A stretch of DNA of 64,000 bases from Euphorbia lathyris (taxonomy: Eukaryota > Streptophyta > Magnoliopsida > Malpighiales > Euphorbiaceae). The notes beneath the pieces were generated by a model. It saw only the letters and a list, made by a program, of their open reading frames with translations. It was not told where the DNA came from and made no database searches. The stretch covers positions 83,523,501 to 83,587,500 of the forward strand of contig NC_088915.1 in the NCBI RefSeq assembly GCF_963576675.1. The letters run 5' to 3'. Both the position numbers and the translations under genes were made by a program. Below are positions 1-12,677 of this stretch, piece by piece. Numbering within the stretch: position 1 is the first letter of the stretch; every line of letters begins with the position of its first letter.

Positions 1-722
1 AAATAATTTTAGAAAAAAGATGGGTTGACATTTACAAAAAAAATAAAATAAAACCATTAAAAAACGAAAGCAAAATCTAAAGAAAAGAATATAGCAACTG
101 CCCAATTAAACGGGTAATATAAGTAGTTTAGAGTATCAAATATATTTTTTTATGAATTAATTGCTTATTATGGATGTTATTTATAGTTTACATATATATA
201 ATTAGCTTATTCTTACTATATGTGTCTCATATTTTTTTAAAAATATTGTTTTCCGCACCACACCTGCACCTGTACCTGTATCCGTGTCGGTGCTTCCTAG
301 TCCGTACACTTTGAAAACATCATGATTCAGGCACATTATATCCTCAAACAATTATAATCATGCTTATTAAATTATGTTTTTACGAACATCTAATTCAGTT
401 AAAAAAAAAACATAACTCATTTCATTTACGTCTGAAATGTATTTTTCAATCCAAAATAAGGTTCGTACAATCTTTTTAAAACCTCATCAAACATAAAAAA
501 AAAAATTAAACTCTTAAAAATATAAATTTCAAATTTAAATGATGCGCCTTACCCACAGTAAGAATTTGTGTACGCAATCTGTTGTATCAACGATTGTCAA
601 TAGACGAAATCTGTATTAAGGAGATTGTTAATACCGACCTCGGATTTGTCTAACTTTATTCTTCTGATTCCATTTTAAATGTTTCATATACTTTCACATA
701 CTTTCACTTAATTTTTGTTTAG
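1..722. other. AT-rich non-coding DNA, probably intron of the gene at 723-5641
   Basis: No gene or element is recognisable here. The stretch is A/T-rich with homopolymer runs. It ends in a pyrimidine-rich tract and an AG at 721-722 that can serve as the acceptor of the exon starting at 723, so at least its right part is probably intron. Confidence 0.4.
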
Positions 723-3700
723 ATTAATCACTCTGTTAACCGGGTTTTATACGATGCAGATGCATGATTTTAAGGCACCTCCAGAATATTCATCAATAAC
801 AGCACTTACTAATACAGGAGATCCAAATTCTGTTTCTTTCTCACCATGGTCCTCTCAAGGTACTCTTTCATTTCTCTTCTTATTTATCATTTTTTCCTAT
901 TTTTTTTGTATCGATTAATTTATAAATTTACATTCAATGAACTCAACAACCATAACAAACAACTCTTACTCTCAATAACTTACATTCAAGTTATATGCAC
1001 TTAAAATCACTCAATTATTACTAGACATGTTTATGAGTCGGGTTGGATCTGATCTTACAGGTTTACATCTAAATGAAACACTTAGTTTAAGGGTCATTTG
1101 GTTTACCTGCTGTTTGCTTTTGGAAAAATTGCTTTTCCAAAAAGTAGGGATTCTCTACTTTTGAAAAAAGCTACAGGTTAAATGCATCATTGCTCACTGA
1201 ACTTACATGGTTGTCTCAAAATGGTCACTCAATTTCAATTTGTCTCAGTTCTGTCTTAATTAGGTCACTATGGCGATTTCAGTGATTAAAAAACACCGGA
1301 ATGATGACATAGGTGACAACTCAGATTTGTGACCGAAATGACACATGACATCCACATATGCGCTATCTATCACGTGTCGATTATTTTTATGAAAAAAAAT
1401 AAAATTTAGTTTTTTTCATAAAAATATTCGACACGTGGCTGTCACATTTCGTTTCGGTCAGAGATTTGAGTTAACTCATGTTGACATGTCACCCATATTA
1501 TTATTTCGATGCTTTTTAACCATTAAAATCGGTGGAGTGACCTAATTGAGACAAAATTCAAAGTTGAGTACCATTTTAAGACAACCATGTAAGTTCAGTG
1601 ACCAATGATGCATTTAACCCAAAAAACTACTTTTCATGTATGAAAGATAAATAAAAAGTCACTAACCAAACACCTAAAAATCTTCATTTTAAAGTGAAAA
1701 GACAAACAGAAAGAGAAAAGAAAACGGAGTAAACAACCCTTAAGCTTAGTCTAACCTACTATCAATTTGAACCGTGTCAGGTTTAAAGGTTTACATGTAA
1801 AGAGATTGGTTAGTTAGTATCGATTTTGACACGTAAAGTTGATGCGATGTTAAGTTTGTTTATTCTAGAATGTTTGTGCATTTAACTTATTCAGGTATCT
1901 ATCAAACCGGATTGTCGTCTCATAATCGCGATTGTCGTCTCATAATCGCGTTATGTAATGTATATTCCACATGATTATATACAATATATAAATATAACAA
2001 ACAATGATAATCATGTATATTCAACAGATTATCTATATAAATCGTGTCAGAAAACCATAGTTATTAAAGGCGCACTAAGGCGCTAAGAGAGCCTGGAGCC
2101 TACGCGTAAGGTGTGTGAACAGGAGGCGCATAAATTTTTTAAAATATATATACAAAATTTAAATATCAATTTTCGATATTAATATCACTAATACTCTATT
2201 CCTAGTTAAAACACAAGTCACGATGACCAAAGACATACTTATAAGCACACAAATAAAACAAAATTACATAATAAAAGCATAATATTAAATGTAAAAAACA
2301 CCAAGTTAATAAGTTTATCGAGACATATTCTTAACCTAACTTATCCCAATAAACTATTAAGCAAATTCTCCAGCTCTTTGCTGGTTGTGTTTCTTATGTC
2401 GAGGTAGTGGAGAATGAGTGAATTCTGTTAACGTCTTACACTTTTACGTCTCTTCATATTCTTATTTAGTTTTACATTTTTAGTTAGATTAGAATTTAGA
2501 TCAACCGTTAAATTAAAATTTACTTAATGATTGAGATTAATCAACCGTCTTGTTTGAAAGAAAACACTACAAAAAAATCCAAATAAAAAAGAGGTAAGGT
2601 GCAAAAATACTTTTAACATTGACAGTCATAAGAAATTTTACCCCAAACGCTTAAAATGGTAATGTTACCCTTAACATTGGCAGCAAAAAGAAAATTTATC
2701 CCTAAAATTGGCAAGTTGAGTCAATTTAAGAAATCAATATAAAATGTGGATATTGTGTTCCTTATTCTGAATCAGTTTGGTTCTAAAAAAAATGCGATTT
2801 AATAATATAATTTGAGATTAATATTTTTTAAATTCAACGAAATATTTGGATTTTTTCCGACTCGTACAAAATACATTATACTTTTTTATTTTTTTTTTAA
2901 ATTTTCACGTCTATTCATATGGTTGTAATCTCTTATTAATGAGTGATAAAATAACGCACATGACACGATTCATAACTAAAAAAACAATTTGATGAATTAT
3001 TTCTCAAATTGATCCAACTTGCCAATGTTAGAGCTAAATTTACTCTTTGCTGCTAACATTAAGAGTAAAATTTACCCCTAAAGTTGGCAAGTTGAGTCAA
3101 TTTAAGAAATCAATATAAAATACAGATATTGTATTCCTTATTCTGCATCAGTTGGTTCTAAAAAAACAATTTCACATTTTTTTTGTGATTTAATAATAGA
3201 TATTGGGATTAATATTTTTAAATTCGACGAAATATTTGGATTTTTTCCCGACCTGTACAAAATACAATACAATTTTTCAAGTTTTTTTTTTAACTTTTTA
3301 AGTTTATTTATATGGTCGTGATCTGTTACTAATAAGTGATAAAATGACGCACATGTGAAGTGTAAATGACATGATTCATGGATAAGAAAAAAATTTGATG
3401 AATTATATCTTAAATTGACCCAACTTGCCAACATTAGGGATAAATTTGCTATTTGCTACCAACATTAAGGGTAAAATTGCATCATTTTAGATGTTGAGGT
3501 AAAATTATTCCTGACTGTCAATGTTAACAATATTTTTACATCTTATCCTATCAAAAATATTACTGGAGAGCCTCCGAAACCCAAACAAGACGCACAAAAC
3601 ACGTCTGTTAAACTGAGCCTAATTATTACGGCTCATTCTCTTCAGTCCCGCGAGGCACGCCTTTAACAACTATGCATACTATATAGTATATAGTATTCAA

Positions 3701-5641
3701 TTAAGACAAAAAAAATGTGTCTCTCTCACCATGTGGGTATAGCAGAATGAGACAAAAAGTTTAGGGTATTTTTTTCATGTCTCTGTTTAGTTAAGTGGAG
3801 CTAATTTTTGTATGGTATAGGGAAAAGTTTTTCAGATTCTTTGCCTTAAAACAAGGTCAATTTGGCTTTTTGTGTCACGAGACAATTTCTTCTAACAAAC
3901 AAGAGGAATCTGTAAATTTTGGACTTAATCACAACAACTAAAAAGTTGGTGGACCATAAACACAATTTGCATTTTCCCATAGTTTCTGTTGTGGTAGTTG
4001 TGCTTCTTAATATATTATTTATTGTCACCATATTGTCCTAACTTGTATTGATGATCGTATGAGTTAATTTTAACTATAGTTACTGAAGTTTGAAGTTAGA
4101 TAAGATGTTAAAATACGGCTACGGTTTTTGGAAAGTAGTAATTTAGACTTCACGTACAAAATAGCACCAATGTATGTATAACGTTTATAAAAGAGTACTA
4201 ATTTAGGCTTGGATAACAGAACGTAACACATTATTCATATTATACCATTAAGTTCTGTCAACTATATGATAGTTACTGAAGTTTTAAGTTAGATAAGATG
4301 TCAAAATAGGCCTAAGGTTTTTGGAAAGTAGTAATTTAGGTTTCATGTACATAATAGCACCAATATAGGCATACATGTTTACAAAAGAGTACCAATTTAG
4401 GTTCCGATAACAGAACATGACACGTCATTCATATTACATTGTTAAGTTTTGCCAACTGTATATGGAGAGAGAAATCAGAACTTTACGAAGGAATATGAAT
4501 GATGTGGCACGTTTCGTTATCAAGATCTAAATTATTACTATTTTGTAAACGTTAACCCTACATAGATGCTATTTTGTATGTGGAGCTTACGGTTTTTGAG
4601 AAGTAGTAATTTAGGTTTCATATACAAAATAATATCAATATAGGCATACACGTTTATAAAAGAGTACCAATTTAGGTCTCGATAACAAAACGTGTCGCAT
4701 CATTCATATTACCCTGTTAAGTTCTGCCAAATGTATGTGGAGAGAGAAATCAGAACTTAACGGACTAATATGAATCATGTGTCACGTTTCGTTATCAAGG
4801 TCTAAATTATTACTATTTTGTACACGTTAACCCTACATAGATGCTATTTTGTACGTGGAGCCTAAGATTTTTGGAAAGTAGTAATTTAGGTTTCACGTAC
4901 AAAATAACACCAATGTAGGCATACACGTTTACAAAAGAGTACCAATTTAGGCTTCGATAGCAGAATGTGAAACGTCATTAATATTACTCCATTAAGTTTT
5001 GCAAACTGTACGTGGAGAGTGAAATCAGAACTTAATGGAGTAATATGAATAATGTGTCACGTTTCGTTATCGATGTCTAAATTACTATTTTATAAATGTT
5101 AACCATGCATTGATGCTATTTTGTACGTGGATTCTAAATTGATACGCTGTAAAAAATTATAAACTTATTTTGGTACTTTATCCTTTTGTTTTATATCAAT
5201 AAAGTCATTAAACTTTCATTTTTATTCCAATAAAGTCATTCCGGCAATTTGAGACAGAAAAATCACTTAAATAGTGACATGATAGCCACTTTAAAACTGA
5301 TTAACTTTTATGTATGACATGACAGTCAAATGACATAAAAAAAAAGTTATATTTATTATTTACTTAATTTAATTGGTTGAAACTTTCACTTGACACTAAA
5401 AAATTAACATAATTCACATCTCGATTTTGTTACAACAGATTTCGATCAATACATTGGACATCAGCCCTCGAATTCTTTCAGCGGTATCACATCTTCCGAC
5501 CTTTCAAGTATCCCGAAGAAACAGAAAAGGAAAAAGAAAAAAGGTTCATCATCATCTCCTTCATCTTCATCTTCCTCCTCGCGGGTGAGAACAAAGGTGA
5601 AACAGAATGAAACTGAACCGAATCCAAACTTACAGTTCTAG
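723..5641 (+). CDS. 3' end of an unrecognised gene (last two exons; Lys-rich, Ser-rich C-terminus)
   Basis: Two exons fit together. Exon 723-859 lies between a pyrimidine-rich AG acceptor and the donor CAAG|GTACTC. Exon 5439-5641 follows the acceptor TACAACAG and ends in TAG (5639-5641). The frame is open through both and the junction codon splits 1+2, giving 112 visible residues. The first exon contains GFYTMQMHDFKAPPEYSS. The last starts DFDQYIGHQ, then has a strongly basic run (KKQKRKKKK) and a serine tract, which resembles a nuclear-localisation-type tail. I do not recognise the family. The start lies upstream of the window or in an exon I could not find. The intervening intron is about 4.6 kb and full of repeats. 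The last exon is duplicated at 19634-19848 with high identity, including the basic/serine tract, which supports its being real coding sequence. Confidence 0.6.
1176..1619. repeat. Foldback (inverted-repeat) transposon in the intron
   Basis: Long arms pair with each other. The left arm starts GGTTAAATGCATCATTG and the right arm ends CAATGATGCATTTAACC; both carry the 'actgaacttac / gtaagttcagtg' segment. The middle is a near-palindrome around an AT-rich stretch (1380-1430). Flanks AAAAGCTAC and AAAAACTAC form an imperfect 9-bp direct repeat, suggesting a Mutator-type insertion. No coding sequence. Confidence 0.6.
2057..3673. repeat. Inverted-repeat element with ATAGTTATTAAAGGCG termini
   Basis: The left end ATAGTTATTAAAGGCG matches the inverse of the right end CGCCTTTAACAACTAT, and sub-terminal GC-richer sequence (gcgctaag, gagcctgg / gagcctcc, gcgaggcac) is also shared. 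The middle is largely occupied by another foldback at 2593-3548. No clear target duplication was found. Confidence 0.45.
2593..3548. repeat. Nested foldback with an internal direct duplication
   Basis: Terminal inverted repeats of about 35 bp are visible: the left starts GGTAAGGTGCAAAAATAC and the right ends GTATTTTTGCACC-like (ATATTTTTACATCTTATCC). Inside, about 370 bp is present twice head-to-tail: 2690-3050 and 3070-3440 share 'ggcaagttgagtcaatttaagaaatcaatataaaat' and what follows. Small ORFs here are repeat-derived and probably not coding. Confidence 0.55.
4075..5150. repeat. Tandem array of palindromic ~200-280 bp units in the intron
   Basis: Four units begin near 4119, 4316, 4588 and 4866, each with GTTTTTGGAAAGTAGTAATTTAGG or a close variant. 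Complete units contain a hairpin: GATAACAGAACATGACACGTCATTC on one side and GAATGATGTGGCACGTTTCGTTATC on the other. The first unit is shorter and lacks the second arm. A single dispersed relative occurs at 24465-24690, so this looks like a foldback transposon amplified in tandem. Confidence 0.6.
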
Positions 5642-6004
5642 AAATCGAGTAAAGTTAAAATTATGAAGATCGGAGAAAAGCTTCAAAGAAAGTCCTCAAT
5701 TTGTTCTCTATGAATTAGAAAAGTTGATCCTAATTAGGAATTTTAAACAGGAAATTATGAGATTTATGCTGAAATTATATTGATGGAAAATGAAGTTTAG
5801 AATAATATAATTGTTTTTAAGGAAAACATGGGCATGACTAGGAAGTTGCAAATTTTGTGAAAATGTGAATGGTTGGTTTCGTAATCGTGTTATGTGATTT
5901 ATATATTCGATTTGATTTAGGATATAAATGTAAGAACTATTAAAATCGTGTCAAACGGATTGTTTTTATAAATTGTGTTGTCGTGTCAAAAACTGATAGT
6001 CTAA

Positions 6005-6337
6005 GGTTCCGTTTGTTTGTCGGAAAATATTATTTAGGAAAATATTTTTCTGATTTTCTTGTGTTTGTTTGCTTAGGAAAATAAGTAAACGAAATTTTTT
6101 AGATTAGTCGATAACAAAAATATATGAAGAAAATGAGAAAAATGTTTTACTCTTTCGAAAAGAGTAAAACATTTCAATTTCTTCTTACTCTTTTGGAAAC
6201 ACTAATTACTCGTCACTTCTTTTTGTTTTTCGATATTGTAGTCAAACACCGTAAAATATTTTATTTTCCAATAAAAAAAATTCTCCTGATCCAATATTTT
6301 TCAAAAGACAATATTTTTCGATAAACAAACAGACCCT
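6005..6337. repeat. hAT-like MITE, copy shared by both duplicates
   Basis: The left end GGTTCCGTTTGTTTGTCGGAAAATATT pairs with the right end AATATTTTTCGATAAACAAACAGACCC. There is no coding capacity. The same element sits at the corresponding place of copy B (20154-20478), so it predates the segmental duplication. Confidence 0.6.
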
Positions 6338-7216
6338 GAGCAATTGGATTCATGGCCCCTGAACTATAACTGTATTATACTAGAGTCTTTAAACTTCATT
6401 GACAATGTAAGAAGTCCAATCAACAAAATCCCTTAAAATTTTAACGAAATGACGAGGATAAAATAACTAATCAGAACGCGGATAAAAAAAATATTATGTC
6501 ATCACTTTTTTTTATGAACTTTTGTTAATTTGAAGTTTAATTTTACAGTAATGTAAAATTTAAAAAATTTTATATGAAAAAATAAAATTTACAGACCATA
6601 ATTAAAGTTTGTTGCTTATACTAAGATTCATAGTTTTAAGACCTTAAACTCTTCAGAGTCTTGAGGTTTTTTTTTTTATCAATTCAAACCAACATTAATT
6701 GGTAAGGCATTTAAAGGTAAAAGGGTTACTGTCAGGGCTTTTTAGAATATAATAAAAAATATTATTACTTTTATATATTTTTTTTAGAGAATTTTTTGTT
6801 CCATAATATATGACGTTTTGATTCAATCCATACATATTAATTGATTTTTACTAAATATATCTTTATTTAGCTAAAAATAATTAATAGATATAATTAATAG
6901 AAGGATAACAAAATTTTTTAGTTAAAATTAATTATAGTTATTAAATGTTAATCTTAAAAAAAATCTATTGCAGAACGAATGAAGTAATTAAGAAAACGCA
7001 CATTTTAGTAGCATAATTTTTTTTACCAAACCAAAATATACCCAAATTTATAACTGATTTCAAACAAAAAAATTAAAAAACTGAACCGAAAGTGTTGGGC
7101 TGCTTGAACAGATGAATGGACTATACTCGAGTAAGAGAGGCCCAATCCAGCCATATTATATGGGCTTTTAAATTTTTGTTTTTTGTAGTTTTATTTTTTT
7201 CATAGATTGTTATATT

Positions 7217-7367
7217 GATGCACGCTATGGTTACTTTGTTTTTTACAAAGTACCGTTACTTGGTATGATTTTCACCATTGAATGATGGAGCAGAAAATTA
7301 ATCTAATGGTAAAAACCACACCAAGTAACGGTACTTTGTAAACAGCAAAGTAACCATAGCGGACACC
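7217..7367. repeat. 151-bp Mutator-type MITE hairpin, TSD TGTTATATT
   Basis: Nearly the whole element is a hairpin: GCTATGGTTACTTTG on the left and CAAAGTAACCATAGC on the right. The 9-bp flanks TGTTATATT (7208-7216 and 7368-7376) match exactly. A close relative lies at 9328-9484. Nine-base target duplication is the hallmark of Mutator-like elements; assignment to that superfamily is inference because no transposase is present. Confidence 0.8.
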
Positions 7368-8356
7368 TGTTATATTTTAATTTTAATTTTATAATCACTT
7401 CAATTAATTTGTTTACTTTATAATTATCCAAAACTTAATTTTCTTTATACTTTATCTTTTAAGGTCTATATTTATAATTTTAAACTATTTCATGAGAACA
7501 CTTTTAAAAATTATTTTACAGTTTGATAATTTTTGTTTCTGTTTTTTCTCGTTTTGTCATTTTTTATTTCTGTTTTTTCACATTTCAGTTATTTTTTAAT
7601 TATTTCTAATTAAAAAAAAAACTCAGTAGTTGCCATGTTTGTTAATTTTTTTTTAAAAAATTTGACATTTAAAGAAATTTTTTTTACACTAATAATTTGT
7701 TGTAAATAGTTAACTAAATCTGACTAACATGTAATTAGCGCTAAATTAAATATTTGATGTATGTGCCATTTATGCACAAGCATGGTGGGCAATGGATTAT
7801 TTGCTCAAACATTTTTGAGCAAGCAATGGTCATGATTTATTTCCATAATTTTGGAACATGTTAATTAATTATATAGATAAGGCAAAAAAAAAAACATATC
7901 ATTTATTTAAAGTTTTATTTTTCACTCTGTATCTCATTATGATGAGCCTTGCTTGAGCAGGCCAAAGATCATGTCATCTCGGCTTGACTACAACCCTATT
8001 CGAATTTGAGTCATTTCTTTTGTAACTACGTAGATCCAGTGATGCTCATATAAGATTTACCGCTTCTGCTCTTTTTAAATTAGAACAATGTTACCAAAGC
8101 AAAGATTATAAAAAAACAGATGCAGCTCAAACAGATTAAAAGATTCTGTAAAATATATGAGATCCAACTAAAATAAACTTAACAAAACAAAGAAAAAAAC
8201 TACGAAAAACAGAAATGGTGGGAAGAGGAAGAAGGAAGTCAACTAGTTAGCAGCAACCCGAAAGAGCGGAGACTCCAAAACACCAAGAAGATTGATGATA
8301 GCAAGTTGAAACTTAAACAAATTGATCTACAAGATGTCTCCGACGATTGGTACTAT

Positions 8357-8910
8357 TAGGGATGGCAACGGGTACCCTACCCGCGGGTAATGTCATTCCC
8401 AAATCATTACCCTTTTATTTTTTAATTATCCGTACCCGTCCCATTACCCTAACGGGTATACTTTTTGCATCCCATACCATTCCCATTTAATTCGCGGGTA
8501 CCCGCGGGTACCCTTACCCGTTAAGAATCGATAAATAAAAAAATATTACAAATTTAACATACTATAAATTTAATAAATCATCAATCTAAAAATTGAATAA
8601 ATTGAACCTTAATTAATAAGAATAAAGTAGCTTAGTGGTATCACTCAATTGTTGAAAAATAAATAGTTGAGGTTTAAATATCACGTCTTACATCTAAAAA
8701 AACAATGATATTTATTAATATAAATTTTTTTTATGACGGATAACGGGTACCGGGTACCCTACGGGCTATTCCCATACCCGTCCCATTACCCTAACGGGTA
8801 ATGGTTTTGATCCCATACCCGTTCCATACCATTTTATACAGGGTACGGATAGTCCCATTAGGATCGGTAGTGCCGGATACCCGCGGGTACACTACCCGTT
8901 GCCATCCCTA
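8357..8910. repeat. hAT-type non-autonomous element, TSD GGTACTAT
   Basis: Termini TAGGGATGGCAACGGGTA and TACCCGTTGCCATCCCTA (sub-terminal mismatches aside) are inverted repeats. The 8-bp flanks GGTACTAT (8349-8356, 8911-8918) are identical. The interior carries more 'acccgcgggta' motifs in both orientations and no ORF. Copy B has the unoccupied site near 23750. 8-bp duplication plus this terminus fits the hAT superfamily. Confidence 0.85.
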
Positions 8911-9327
8911 GGTACTATGATGAATATGGTGAAGAAGAAAGAGGAAGGGGTATCAGTTGATTAAAAAAAAAAGAGTAAGAATTCTATAGTTTTTTAATTT
9001 AAAATAGATTTAAAAATTAAATGCTTTTAAACTAGATAAATTATTTTAGTTTTTTTTTTATCCAATATGTGGAATACATGATAATAATTCAGAAAATATG
9101 ATATCTACACTTAACACGTATATACATTTTTCTTATTATTTACTTATAAATGATAACATGACGTAAATATGAAGTGGAATAACATGATTCGTGACGAAAG
9201 AAATCAGCTCTATCAATTATGTTTAAAATGGACCGAACTTATTAATATTAGACCATAAATTATTACATTTATAGTGTTACGAGTGAAATTAATGTTGATT
9301 AATAATAATATTTTTTTTAAGTTTATC

Positions 9328-9484
9328 GGTGCCCACTATGGTTACTTTGTTTTTTACAAAGTATCGTTACTTGGTGTGGTTTTCACAATTGGATGATAGA
9401 GCATAAAATTAATCCAATGGTGAAAACCATACCAAGTAACGGTACCGATACTTTATAAAAAACAAAGTAACCATAGCGAACACC
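9328..9484. repeat. 157-bp Mutator-type MITE hairpin, TSD TAAGTTTATC
   Basis: Same family as 7217-7367: left arm CTATGGTTACTTTGTTTTTTA, right arm TAAAAAACAAAGTAACCATAG up to a few mismatches. The flanks TAAGTTTATC (9318-9327, 9485-9494) form a 9-10 bp direct repeat. Copy B near 24130 reads straight through this site without the element. Confidence 0.8.
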
Positions 9485-10440
9485 TAAGTTTATCTATTAA
9501 TTATATAATTTAAAGTTGAATTCTAGCTGATGAAGTTACGTTAAAAATCAAGAGAGAGGAAAAAACAAAATAAGATATCATTATTCTCCATTAATTCATA
9601 TAATATTCAATTTCTTTTTTGTTAAGACATACAATATTCAATTAATTAATGACATTGTCGTTTTTTATTATGTGAATCAAAATAAATAAATTATTTGTTG
9701 AGCGTTTACTTAACAAGAACAACAACCCCTGTCTTTTTCAAGTCAATAAATCAACCTTCTGCTTGCTGATATTACAGTTTGCTGTTTGATGTTGGAAAAA
9801 ATTTCCCAAAAAAATAATAATATGCTTTTATCAAAAAATTAATTGAAATTCAATTGTAAAAAGTAAAAAAAAAAAGTTTAGTCAAAACACCTAAACTTTC
9901 TATTTTAAAAATGAAAATGTAAATAGAAGAAGAAAAATGAATAATCAAATACCTTCTCAAACATGGAATTATGCCTCCAAAATAATAATAGAAAAATGAT
10001 CTCAAAATCACTTTAATTTAGGAAAAATTATAGGGTAAATAATTTATTAGTCCTTATCTTTTTATGTAACGTACTGTTTAGTTCATTTATTTTGAAAAAC
10101 ATATTATAAAGTCTTTATTTTTTTTTGTCAATACTAACTCTTTGGTTTTTTTATCTATTTTTTTTTTATTTTTAACCAAATATTTCTTAGCTTTTAGGAA
10201 AGTCATAGTACAATAGAAAATAATCATGTTACTCTATTATTTTCTGTTTATCTGTTTATGCCAAATATAACGGTTAAAAGTTTAAAAAAAAGTAGAAGAA
10301 ATAAGCAAAGGATCAACAGTAACAAATGAAATGTGATGTGACTATTTTTCAAAATAGGGAGAATATTATTCATAAAAAGTTATACATGTAACTTAAATGA
10401 AATGTGACATATGAAAGCTTTCGTAGCATATAATTAATAT

Positions 10441-10869
10441 GCTTGATACATTTCCAGCCCTCTAAGTTGTTCCAATACTGCAAATGACCTCTTAAACTTA
10501 GACTTGTGACAACTAACCCCCTCAACTTGTTTATTTGGAACAAATAATCCCTCAAATAGGTTAATATTTATGATTTCAGGAGTTTTTTTTGTGTGTTTTA
10601 GTTAATGTATCAGTAGAATAGTTGGATATGGCAACCAATATTTTGAAAATCTTTTATTTCTGATGTAATATTATGGTGAATGTTCTTTTTTTTTTTTGGT
10701 TTAGAGGTTATTTGTTTCAAATAAGCAACTTAGTTATTTATTCCAATTGAGCAACTTGAGGCCTTATTTGTTCGAAATAAGCAAATTGCGGGGTTAGTTG
10801 TTACAAGTCTAAGTTCGGAAGGTCAGTTGTAGTATTGAGACAACTTAGGAGGCTGAGAAGGTATTAAAC
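10441..10869. repeat. Foldback element
   Basis: Left arm GCTTGATACATTTCCAGCCC and right arm ending GGAGGCTGAGAAGGTATTAAAC pair over more than 100 bp, including 'ttagacttgtgacaactaacccc' and its inverse. Related TAATTAAT sequence occurs on both sides but is not an exact target duplication. The minus-strand ORF over 10370-10555 is repeat-derived. Confidence 0.55.
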
Positions 10870-10899
10870 CTAATTAATGTAATAAAAAGAAAGAAAACA

Positions 10900-11955
10900 A
10901 AAAAAAACATTAAATGAGAAATTAAGGAAATCAATAGCTGAAAAACTCTTCAAAGTCCATATATTGACTGCCTATAATTAATAGAAAAATACAATCATAC
11001 AGATAAGGAGAAAGGTTGATCAAAGGAAACTTATTGTGTAGAAGCTTAAGTGAGAGGAAGAAAGGATGTAAGTGCACAAAAAAATCCTAAAAGTCTCTTT
11101 CTACGTTATTTATAATAACACAAGGAAAACAAATAGACGACACATTTAATAAATTATCATCATAATACCCTATCTCAAGGATAGCCCAAAGGTCTAAAAA
11201 TTTGCAATAATGACCTCGAATAACGTATTATTGCAAGCAGAAGTGACATATGTCAAGAATACAAAAGGTTAGCATGAAAGGCATACATGTGATGTCATGT
11301 CTATATCTCCGTGTGATCTGTCAAGACTTGATGAAATCATATCACATACTCACCTACCACGCTGGCATTAGAAAAGAAAGTTGGTGACACATCACGCTTT
11401 AGACATAAAAGAATAAGTACCAAAGAATACCTTCGCTAATACACTGATCAAAATACAAAGGAACTACCCATCAGTTACACAATAAATGAATTCTAAAGCA
11501 CTTCGAAATGGAGGCTTGGGGGGCATCTGATACACATGGACCAACGAAATACTTCCACCCTCAAGTGTAACCGCTAGTCATGCGGCCCAGTCAAATACGG
11601 TTTTAAAGGTCACACACATCTTGGCCCATGTCTCACATCGGGATTGGCGGAATTACATGTGCCCTTGATATAATAGTTATTGAACTCCCCATTAAATAAC
11701 TTACACATGGTCTTCTACTCATATTTAGGGCGCACAGTCTAGATCTTTTATAAGGTATGTAGTACTTAAAAGATATTCGATTCATTCTACTTGCTCACCT
11801 AAATTTACACACTCCTCGGTATCTTTTTCATCACCGCCTTAGGCATCAAAGCGGGATCGCCGATTCTCGGTCGCTTTTTGACCACTTTTCTATTTTATCT
11901 CAAGCATCAAGTGGACCCAGTAAGCTCAATTCAGAATCCCCCACATTATCTATTA
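10900..11955 (+). mobile_element. Probable remnant of a Ty3/gypsy 3' end plus LTR
   Basis: A purine-rich run GGAGGCTTGGGGGGC (11511-11524) lies directly before TGATACACATGG (11528), as a polypurine tract does before a 3' LTR. Downstream come a TATA-like 'ttataagg', a C/T-rich leader-like stretch and a CACA near 11941-11945. The remaining 10.9-11.5 kb has no readable pol. This looks like the end of a Tat-type gypsy element, but the LTR limits are not proved: there is no second LTR or target duplication. It is absent from copy B at the corresponding place. Confidence 0.4.
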
Positions 11956-12677
11956 GAAAGATAACACAAGTGTCTTGAGATAGGCTCAACCAGAATAAAA
12001 ATCTTATGTGAAAACGAAATGTAAAAGCTCGTTTGATTCTGATTTATAGTATAAACATGAACCGTGAAAGTTGGTTGATCGATCTTTTAGACATTCATAT
12101 TTAAAGCTAGATGCGGGAGTTGTAGAGCGAGGTATATATGTTTTTAGGTCTCATAGATTTGCATGAGCGGTCAAACGCATATGGAGATTAACATATATTT
12201 TATAACCATCTTAATTGTAATCGGAAGACCAACCGCGAGCTATGAGTGAACGAGAATCCCTCTTGAAAAGGGGGGTTCAGACTGAAATATTTTCAATAAT
12301 ACAGTGATTGTTGTTCATTTAGCTCTGCTTGTTCCAATTCTTTTCCAATAATCTAGTCTAACATTATGCAAATATTGTTCTTTCAGACTCAAATCCAACT
12401 CTTTGTACATCACAGCTTTAAAACGTGTTTAGGTGTATCAAAAACTCAACTTACTAATATGGCGCAATCAACCCTTTCAATTTCTGATGTAAGATTTTTG
12501 TTCATTCATATCTAATCATCATCCATTAGGCCTTTGTTTGGATGAAGTGTAATTAAAGTAAGGTGATGTAAGGTGAAATAAGTGAGGTGTATAAAATAAC
12601 TTGTTGTCTTAGGATAGAATGTAAGATAAGTGATAGTTTACTAACATAATTGCATTTGGTTTGATAATAAAGTAAGG

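Larger units (their letters stand above)
5396..9790. repeat. Duplicated segment, copy A (partner at 19590-24450)
   Basis: Starting just upstream of the last exon of the 723-5641 gene, the sequence aligns by eye with 19590-24450 over exon, 3' flank and several kb of intergenic DNA (for example the block around 7750-8200 and that around 22500-22950). Copy-specific insertions in A are at 7217-7367, 8357-8910 and 9328-9484. The LEA_2 region (14700-15036 versus 27640-27920) continues the same order, so the duplicated unit probably extended to about 14990/27960. Confidence 0.75.

Noticed and set aside
4075..5150. CRISPR-like regular repeats
   Set aside because: Units are about 200-280 bp, palindromic and transposon-like, in a plant intron; there are no short repeats with unique spacers.
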